In this document: one piece after another, positions 57,604-64,000 of the stretch
Layout of the letters: every line of letters begins with the position of its first letter
Numbering within the stretch: the first letter of the stretch is position 1
Source of the DNA: Leptolyngbya sp. SIOISBB
GTDB taxonomy: Bacteria; Cyanobacteriota; Cyanobacteriia; Phormidesmidales; Phormidesmidaceae
Direction of reading: 5' to 3'
NCBI GenBank assembly: GCA_010671905.1
Contig: JAAHII010000001.1
Span: forward strand, 2,046,001 to 2,110,000
DNA length: 64,000 nt
The notes under the pieces: model-generated
Database searches by the model: none
Told to the model about the DNA's origin: nothing
Seen by the model: the letters and a program-made list of their open reading frames with translations, nothing else
Translations under genes and position numbers: made by a program

Positions 57604-58172
57604 ATTTCGACAACAGTTAATAAATGAGACAACGAAAAGGGAACAGAACTCATTCTCAAGCCAGCGCCCTTTTTGATCAGTCTAATAGACCTCTCCTAAA
57701 AACCTAAATTAAAGATGAAAGGACATCTAAGGGTATCAACGATATTTGACTGCAATATGACGGACACTGGGAGCTTATCCAAGTACTCCGAACCAACGAA
57801 CCAATCGTATTCCTCTCGATGTATCACAGGCGTATTCAGGTAATTTTTGATTTGATAAGTCGTGAGAGTCAGCGTTAAATTGACTACCTGGTTGAACTCC
57901 AAAGTCTCTCTAAAATCTATCTAGTGGCTTTTTAAACACGTCCAGACAACTGCTTGAAGCATCAAGCAGATCTTTATGAATCAACTTCTGTCACTCATCC
58001 GTCAATTGAGGAAGGCTCTCTACCTTTTTCGAATAGCGGCAAAAATCTTGTCGATCTTATTCGGTCAGAATTTTCTAAAAAAGTAAAATTAAAATTTTTT
58101 GTTAACTGGAATACCTTTTGTATACAAGAGCGTTGTTACCTTCACTTTAATAATTGGTGTGAGTAGTGAAAT
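57604..58172. other. A/T-rich intergenic region before the porin gene
   Basis: About 570 bases. A 68-codon minus-strand frame (57696-57902) has no recognisable features. The divergent genes on each side suggest two promoters here; the A/T-rich stretch before 58150 would fit that of the porin. Confidence 0.5.
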
Positions 58173-60227
58173 ATGTTTGATATGTCTACCTGGAAGACGC
58201 TTCTGCGATCTTCTCAGACGGGTGTAGTGAGGGTGAGTAGCCTGACTGGATTGCTCTTGACATCAGCGATGACATTCCCCGCGACGGCTTCGGAGCCGTC
58301 ACTTGCAGAAAATACTGCTCCGGCAACGGCAGTTGATTGGGCGACCGCTTCCCTGAGCGTTTCGGATGATGTTGAGGGCAAGTCCGAGGGGCCCGCGAAA
58401 TCAGCTTCAGCTCCCGCCGCGATCGCCCGAACGGTTGAGGATGCGGCGATCGCGGAGTCTTCGCCAACCGTCGCCGATGCGGATAGCGATGAAGTCAGTG
58501 CTGATCTGGCTACGGACAGGGTGGTTCCTTCAGAGTCGATCACCCTCACTGAACCGGTGCTGGTGACTGAGTTGGCAGCACTGACAGCTGATCATCCTGC
58601 CACTCAAGCGGTAACGGCGGCTGAGGCCTTGACGGCAACGCAACCTCGGCAGCTCGCTCAGGTTTCAGAAATTACTGAACTCACTGACGTTTCGCCCAAT
58701 GATTGGGCTTACCAGGCGATGGCGGGTTTGGTGGAAGAGTATGGCTGCGTCGAAGGCTATCCTGATTTCACCTATCGGGGCGATCGCTTCATGTCGCGAT
58801 ATGAGTTTGCCGCTGGGTTGAATTCCTGTTTAGATGCCATTCGGTTTCTCATTGCTGACAACGGCCTTAGCGGGGAAGATCTTGCCACCATTCAGCGTTT
58901 ATCAGAGGAATTTGCCACAGAGTTAGCCGAACTGGACGGTCGCGTTGATGCGTTAGAAGCGGATGTGGCTGAACTCCGGGCTAACCAGTTCTCTACGGTC
59001 ACTAAGCTCCGAGGTAGTGTCTTTGCCCATGTGAATGGGGGCTTTGCCGATGACGATATTTTGACGGAGCGACGGTTTGCCGGTAATGCCTTTGCTGGCG
59101 GACGGGATGCCCAAGGCAACCCGATCGTCCAAACCATCGACGACAACCCCGCCATCACCTTTAGCTACCTCTCTTGGATCAATTTTGATAGCTCCTTTAC
59201 CGGGTCTGATAAGCTCACGCTGCAGTTTGTGATGGGGGATGGCAATGCCGGGGCTAACTTATATACCTCAGCCGGCCTATTCAACACGTTTGGGACCCCA
59301 TTTACGCTACAGACCGGTACTCCTGGGGGTAGCATTAATGACGTTTTCGTTCGGGAACTCAGTTACGGCTTTCCGATCAGCGACAAGGTTTCGTTAGAGG
59401 TGGGGCCGCGGGTTAACTGGTATCGCTTCTTTGACAACAACCGCTATACCTTCTTTTTGACGGGGGCCAATAGCTTCAACTCTAGCGGGGGTACTCAGGT
59501 CAATGCGGTTGACCGGGGCACCGGGGCGGTCATGGTGTGGGACATCGCCGATTGGGCTGACCTGAGAGTGGGGTGGCTGGCAGAAAATACCGAATTCCTC
59601 ACGACGACTGCGGTGCCCGACCCCAGCCGTGGTCTCTTTGGGGGTGCTCACACCCTGACCGCCCAAGTCGGTCTCCAGCCGTTGGACGATCTGAACTTGC
59701 GGCTGCTGTACACCCGCTCTCGCTTAGTACCGAATGGGGCGGGGCAAATTGGGGGCGCGGTGAGCGAACCGCTCTACGGCTTAGCCGATGATGGCTTCGG
59801 TGGGGCGCTCGATGGCGCGACTGCTGATACCTTTTTGGTGAATTTTGACTGGACTCCGCTCGACTGGCTGGGGCTATTTGGCCGGTACAGCTACGGTAGC
59901 ACCAATCTGATTGACAACGGTGATGATGTCGGCGATGTCGATGCGCAATCTTTCCAGTTTGGATTTGGGTTTCCTGATCTGTTCAAAGAAGGGGCACTCG
60001 GCACGGTTTCCTACGTGATTCCGTTCGACATTTTGGACGGCCGAGAGTTCTTGGTGGCGGGCGGCGGCGATGGTGGCACTCAGCAAGAGTTGGAAGTGTC
60101 TTACCGTTATCCGCTATCGCCCAATATCGCGATCATGCCGTCCTTTTACTGGATTATCAATGCCAACAACTTTGATGACAACGGCAATATCTACTTGTTT
60201 AACCTCCAAACTCAGTTATTTTTCTAA
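58173..60227 (+). CDS. SLH-OprB porin (iron-uptake-type cyanobacterial porin)
   Basis: 684 residues. A signal peptide (near residues 15-40) is followed by an Ala/Ser/Thr-rich acidic segment. The SLH domain is at about 172-225 (LTDVSPNDWAYQAMAGLVEEYGCVEGYPDFTYRGDRFMSRYEFA), then a short coiled coil (LDGRVDALEADVAELRANQF) and a C-terminal OprB-type barrel ending in Phe. This is the standard architecture of the major cyanobacterial outer-membrane proteins, where the SLH domain binds pyruvylated cell-wall polymer and the barrel forms a small pore, often linked to iron or inorganic ion uptake. Confidence 0.93.
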   Translation: MFDMSTWKTLLRSSQTGVVRVSSLTGLLLTSAMTFPATASEPSLAENTAPATAVDWATASLSVSDDVEGKSEGPAKSASAPAAIARTVEDAAIAESSPTVADADSDEVSADLATDRVVPSESITLTEPVLVTELAALTADHPATQAVTAAEALTATQPRQLAQVSEITELTDVSPNDWAYQAMAGLVEEYGCVEGYPDFTYRGDRFMSRYEFAAGLNSCLDAIRFLIADNGLSGEDLATIQRLSEEFATELAELDGRVDALEADVAELRANQFSTVTKLRGSVFAHVNGGFADDDILTERRFAGNAFAGGRDAQGNPIVQTIDDNPAITFSYLSWINFDSSFTGSDKLTLQFVMGDGNAGANLYTSAGLFNTFGTPFTLQTGTPGGSINDVFVRELSYGFPISDKVSLEVGPRVNWYRFFDNNRYTFFLTGANSFNSSGGTQVNAVDRGTGAVMVWDIADWADLRVGWLAENTEFLTTTAVPDPSRGLFGGAHTLTAQVGLQPLDDLNLRLLYTRSRLVPNGAGQIGGAVSEPLYGLADDGFGGALDGATADTFLVNFDWTPLDWLGLFGRYSYGSTNLIDNGDDVGDVDAQSFQFGFGFPDLFKEGALGTVSYVIPFDILDGREFLVAGGGDGGTQQELEVSYRYPLSPNIAIMPSFYWIINANNFDDNGNIYLFNLQTQLFF

Positions 60228-60272
60228 CGTTCACGGCGATTAAAACAGGTCTGAAATCGTCGACTACATTCG

Positions 60273-60313
60273 ACTCGTGGCACCTGATCGATGATGGGGG
60301 TGCCGCGAGTTTT
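60273..60313 (+). terminator. Terminator after the porin gene
   Basis: actcgtggcacc (60273-60284) pairs with ggtgccgcgagt (60299-60310) with one G-T pair, followed by tttc. It lies about 45 bases after the porin stop codon. Confidence 0.7.
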
Positions 60314-60832
60314 CTGATCGGTGAGATAGTTGGCATCTTTCTCCGGTTTTGCTGCAGTTTGGTGGCGGTTGAATCCAGATTGAGAGCGCCATTATCTTTA
60401 AAGCCAGGTCGTCACTGATCAAATTCATTTTGGCGAGGCCTCTTGTTTTCAGGACAAGGTGGAGACCCCAATGCTTTAGGCTGTTCGTCGAGTGAGGCCA
60501 TCGAAGACAAACTGCAAGCAACGTTGTGGGTTTTTCCCATGCTGAGAAACAGGCGCCATCGGTTTTCAACGCGGGTAAGTCAGGACGCAAAACGGCGGGC
60601 CATAATCTAAGACCTCACTATCGAGATGTCGCGAAAATCCTATGAATATTTCCGGTATAGCCTCAAAATGGCTGTGCTGCTTAGATAATTATGTAGTCAG
60701 TCTGCAGTTGTTGGGGCTAGCAGCGGGTTGAGTGCCAGTTCAAGCAGCTCACTATAGGGCATTTGCGTGTCGGGCAATGACTCCTTATTCTGGGGAACAG
60801 CATCGCCGTGGCCACTCTAATTAGTCGTTTTG
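60314..60832. other. Intergenic region, possible eroded sequence
   Basis: About 520 bases. A minus-strand frame of 108 codons (60264-60590) and its neighbours do not resolve to a known protein, even when frames are combined. It might be an eroded gene; nothing firm can be said. Confidence 0.35.
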
Positions 60833-62188
60833 ATGCGGTTGCGATCGCTAACTGGACTCTGCATGACGTATTTTTCTAATCCGGTCGAAACCCCATCGCA
60901 ACAGCGATTGATCGAGCCGCCTACTGACAAATTAGTGGTTCCATCCAGGGCCACGATGCATCGAGAGACTCATTTGGTCATTCCTCATGGGCATGAACAG
61001 CATGGATATGGTGGCGCCTCTCCCCGTGCTCTGCTCTTCTCGCTCGTGATTCCCACCTTTAACGAACAAGAAAATCTCCCGGTGCTAGTTCAGCAGCTCA
61101 CCACCCTGCTTGATGCGGCGATTCCTCATCAATATGAACTGATCGTCGTTGATGACGATAGTCCTGACCAGACTTGGCAACGCGGTCTAGAACTCACCCA
61201 AATGTTTCCTCAAGTCCACGTGATGCGCCGGGTCGGTGAGAAAGGATTATCTTCTGCGGTGATTCGGGGTTGGCAAGTGGCTCAAGGTGAAATTCTAGGG
61301 GTGATTGATGCTGATTTACAGCATCCGCCCAAAGTTTTGCTAGATCTACTCGCCAAAGTGCGCGATGGCGCTGATCTGGCCGTGGGTAGCCGCCATGTTG
61401 AGGGCGGTGGAGTGAGCGAGTGGAGCATTGTCAGACGTTTCTTGTCCCGAGGCGCGCAAGTGCTGGGTCTGCTGATCTTGCCGCATGTAGTAGGGCGAGT
61501 CAGTGATCCCATGAGTGGCTATTTTGTCTGTCGCCGCGCCGCGATCGCGGATGTTGAATTGCATCCACAGGGTTACAAAATTCTGCTGGAGGTGCTGGGT
61601 CGCGGCACGGTCGATGTGATTGATGAAGCTGGTTACGTGTTTCAAGAGCGCACCGCTGGAGCCAGCAAGGTCACGTGGAAACAATATATCGATTACATTC
61701 ATCATTTATTGAGACTGCGATCGCTGGGGAGCATGGGTAAGATCCGCCGCAACTTTCCTGTCAAAGCATTTTTTCGGTTTGCCCTCGTGGGTTTAAGCGG
61801 CGTATTGATTGATATGGCAGTGTTGTATTTACTGCATACTGGGTTGGGCCTGCCTCTCACTAGGAGCAAAATTGTCGCAGCAGAAGTTGCGATTCTGAAC
61901 AACTTTGTTTGGAACGACCTCTGGACTTTCGCCACGATTAGCCGCAGTCAAAAGGGATGGGGAGCTAAGTTCAAGCGGTTTCTCAAATTCAATATGATTT
62001 GTTTGGCTGGTTTAGTACTGAATGTGTTGGTGTTAAACCTGATCTACAACGTCGTCTTCGGCCAGAAATGGGCGTATCTTGCCAATTTACTGGCAATTGG
62101 TTTAGTCACGATCTGGAACTTCTGGTTAAACTTAAAGTTGAGTTGGCGAGTCACCCAGGTTGATGACCCAAGATCGCAAGGGCATTGA
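60833..62188 (+). CDS. GT2 glycosyltransferase fused to GtrA-family membrane domain
   Basis: About 451 residues. The GT2 domain (about 65-305) has FSLVIPTFNEQENLPVL, VVDDDSPDQTW and GVIDADLQHPP with the catalytic and metal-binding Asp residues, resembling dolichol/polyprenol-phosphate mannosyltransferases. After FPVKAFFRFALVGLSGVLIDM a GtrA-like domain with four helices (about 310-440) follows. It would make polyprenyl-phosphate sugars at the inner membrane for cell-surface glycans; the following GT39-like gene could use that donor. The true start may be the ATG at 60863. Confidence 0.9.
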   Translation: MRLRSLTGLCMTYFSNPVETPSQQRLIEPPTDKLVVPSRATMHRETHLVIPHGHEQHGYGGASPRALLFSLVIPTFNEQENLPVLVQQLTTLLDAAIPHQYELIVVDDDSPDQTWQRGLELTQMFPQVHVMRRVGEKGLSSAVIRGWQVAQGEILGVIDADLQHPPKVLLDLLAKVRDGADLAVGSRHVEGGGVSEWSIVRRFLSRGAQVLGLLILPHVVGRVSDPMSGYFVCRRAAIADVELHPQGYKILLEVLGRGTVDVIDEAGYVFQERTAGASKVTWKQYIDYIHHLLRLRSLGSMGKIRRNFPVKAFFRFALVGLSGVLIDMAVLYLLHTGLGLPLTRSKIVAAEVAILNNFVWNDLWTFATISRSQKGWGAKFKRFLKFNMICLAGLVLNVLVLNLIYNVVFGQKWAYLANLLAIGLVTIWNFWLNLKLSWRVTQVDDPRSQGH

Positions 62189-62266
62189 TAAATTCGAATG
62201 ACCATAATTGTCAGCGGCGTTGTCAAAAGAAATTCCAGGGGACTGACTGGATTTCTTCGCCCTAAA

Positions 62267-62368
62267 TATAGCGAGTCGCAGTTTAACCAGGTCGCTTTGA
62301 ATGCTTAAAACTGCTTTCTGGCAGGCATTTCTATTCCGTATTCCGACCTCTGCATTCCGCATCCTGTT
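62267..62368 (+). repeat. Dispersed repeat, copy C (diverged)
   Basis: Begins tatagcgagtcgcagtttaa and ends gacctctgcattccgcatcc, aligning with copies A and B along about 100 bases with more changes. Same orientation as copy A. It lies between the GT2-GtrA gene and the GT39-like gene. Confidence 0.8.
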
Positions 62369-62588
62369 ATACGTCTGAAATTCATAAATCCGCGATATTT
62401 GGTTACTGATCCGCCAGACTTGACCTGAAAAGCAGTCTCCTTATCCTAGGACGCCTGCACTTGTGGGCCTCTATACTTCATCCTAAGCTTCAGAGCTTTA
62501 ATATAACTCTCATATTTAGCATCGCTAATCCCTCTATATTCTTAGTCTGCCAACTTATTGGTTATTTTAGAAACTATGGAAAAAACGA

Positions 62589-64000
62589 GTGTTTTTTCTC
62601 ACGATCTTACTCTATCCAAAAATCTCCAAATTCATTATTGGGATGGTGTTAGTTGTTGGAATCTTTCTGAGATTTTACAACCTTGACGGAAAGATATATT
62701 GGCGAGATGAAGTTTTTTCATCGCTACAAATTTCAGGGCAATTATTGGCAGTAGCTAATTATGATGAACTATTTACTGGGGAGTTGATTAGCCAAACTGA
62801 CATCATTAACTATCAATCCGTAAGTAATGGTACTCGCTACGCTGATACGATCAATGGCATCAAGGAATTTGAGCCTCAGTTAACGCCGCTCTATTTTGTT
62901 CTAGCTAGGGGATGGAATAGTGTTCTGGGTAGTTCACCCTTACTGAATCGGTTATTGACTGCGTTCATCAGTCTGCTTTGTTTGCCTTGGGTTTATTGGT
63001 TATCCTTTCAGCTATTTGAAAAAAGTGTTGTGAGCTGGGTGACAACTGCATTTTTTTGCGGTGTCTCCGTTTCAACTCCTTTATGCCCAAGAGGCGCGTC
63101 CCTATAGCCTCTGGATACTCACGACCTTGATTTCAAGTTGGTTGCTATTAAAAGCTCAGCAGCAATCAACTCTTCAGAAATGGATGTTTTATTGCATTGC
63201 AACAATTGCCAGTTTCTATACATTTCTTTTTGCAATAACGACTTTACTAGCTCATGGACTTTATCTTCTAATTTCTGAGCGAGATAAATTCAGTCGCGTA
63301 ATGCTGTTATTTTTGCTGTCGTCACTCGCAAGTTTTGTCGCATTTAGCCCCTGGATTTGGATCTTAATTAATGATCCTCCCAGTAACTATGCTGCTGTGC
63401 CCCATGAAAGTTTTGGGGCTTATCTAAAGGGGTGGTTGAGAAATCTGAGTCTGCCATTTGCAGATTTTAGTATGAATGAGACCAGTTCTCAGATAGCTTG
63501 GCTATTCTTCTTTCTATATTTGCTGTTATTGGTTATTGCGATCGCATATGCCTATTTTTATCTGAATCAGTTTGCGACCACAAGAGCCTTTAGGTTTCTC
63601 ATCTGCCTACTGGTTGGGCCATTCCTCATACTATTAGCGTACGATGTTAGCCAAGGCGGACAGCTCACCACTAGAGCCAGTTATTTAGTGCCATCATTAC
63701 TGAGTGTACAACTAACTTTCGGCTATTTAATGGCTAGTCAGATAATCCAAATGAAGCGGTTGGGACTTCTTGTTTGTCTCTTCTTTCTGTCAGTTTCCAC
63801 CGCATCTTCACTAGTGTTAGTCAGTTCTGATACTTGGTGGCATAAAGCTGACGAGAATATCCATCACAAGGTAGCGACGATGATTAACCAAACAGCCCAG
63901 CCGCTAGTCATTAGTGATGTTGAATTGAGTTTGCCAATATCTCTGAGTCATTCGCTGAAGGCAAACACACAATATATTCTTTTACCATCTCCAGAATCAT
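62589..64000 (+). pseudogene. GT39-like membrane glycosyltransferase, frame broken, 3' partial
   Basis: The first frame (GTG 62589) begins MVLVVGIFLRFYNLDGKIYWRDEVFSS; the acidic Asp-Glu in WRDEVFSS is the catalytic motif of protein-mannosyl/arabinosyl-transferase-like (GT39/ArnT) enzymes in their first outer loop. The frame breaks at the T7 run 63051-63057. Dropping one T continues as AFFAVSPFQLLYAQEARPYSLWIL and then many hydrophobic helices to the right edge at 64000. These enzymes transfer sugars from polyprenyl-phosphate carriers outside the membrane. A possible second break in the T6 run at 62592-62597 would bring the ATG at 62576 into frame. The gene is incomplete in this window. Confidence 0.8.

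Noticed and set aside
57696-57902. 68-codon minus-strand frame between hpxO and the porin gene
   Set aside because: Starts at TTG, no recognisable family; could be real but cannot be supported.
60264-60590. 108-codon minus-strand frame after the porin gene
   Set aside because: Overlaps the predicted porin terminator and does not resemble a protein; combining frames did not reveal one either.

Overview
The window reads as chromosomal DNA of a cyanobacterium. The octamer GCGATCGC (HIP1) recurs throughout, including inside one terminator. Several genes are typical of the phylum: thf1/psb29, an SLH-OprB porin, DUF3352, DUF2811, DUF4278 and DUF4336 proteins, an HpsJ-like protein and a VKOR-thioredoxin fusion. 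Moderate GC content and gene content suggest a filamentous Leptolyngbya-like lineage, but that is inference.

Layout. 0-5.3 kb: two tandem hybrid histidine kinases, then a decayed IS with clear ends. 6-15.6 kb: VKOR-thioredoxin (broken), a STAS anti-sigma antagonist, DUF3352, lexA with a consensus LexA box, an ABC exporter, a pentapeptide protein (broken), a 5-formyl-THF cyclo-ligase-like protein and an exported NTF2-like protein. 15.6-19.7 kb: hairpin repeats carrying an intact ISAs1 element, then a sulfotransferase and sfsA. 19.7-21 kb: a cluster of DnaA-box-like sites, a candidate oriC or other DnaA-binding region. 20-33.5 kb: ordinary housekeeping and hypothetical genes (rmuC, EamA, hydrolases, KefB-type antiporter, Trypco1, Crp-like regulator, SRAP). 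34-43 kb: HpsJ-like gene, IS630 element, MFS permease, thf1, a universal stress protein, DUF4336 and the tRNA-Tyr/tRNA-Thr pair. 43.5-53.3 kb: a four-gene envelope operon. 53.6-64 kb: a glycosyltransferase with the HxRxGD signature, a urate-degradation operon (hpxO-uraH-uraD), an iron-uptake-type porin, a GT2-GtrA protein and a GT39-like gene leaving the window.

How genes work together. hpxO, uraH and uraD encode three successive steps from urate to (S)-allantoin. The 43.5-53.3 kb genes have coupled starts (TGATG overlaps) and encode two DUF11-type secreted proteins, a very large predicted outer-membrane barrel protein and a beta-helix/OmpA protein. This looks like one uncharacterised surface-display or outer-membrane assembly system and is the best candidate here for something undescribed. 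lexA and the SRAP gene both belong to the DNA-damage response.

Data caution. At least seven single-base frame breaks fall in homopolymer runs across six otherwise well-conserved genes. Either the assembly has homopolymer errors or several genes are recent pseudogenes. Three copies of a roughly 100-bp dispersed repeat and three IS elements with recognisable target duplications were delimited by eye.
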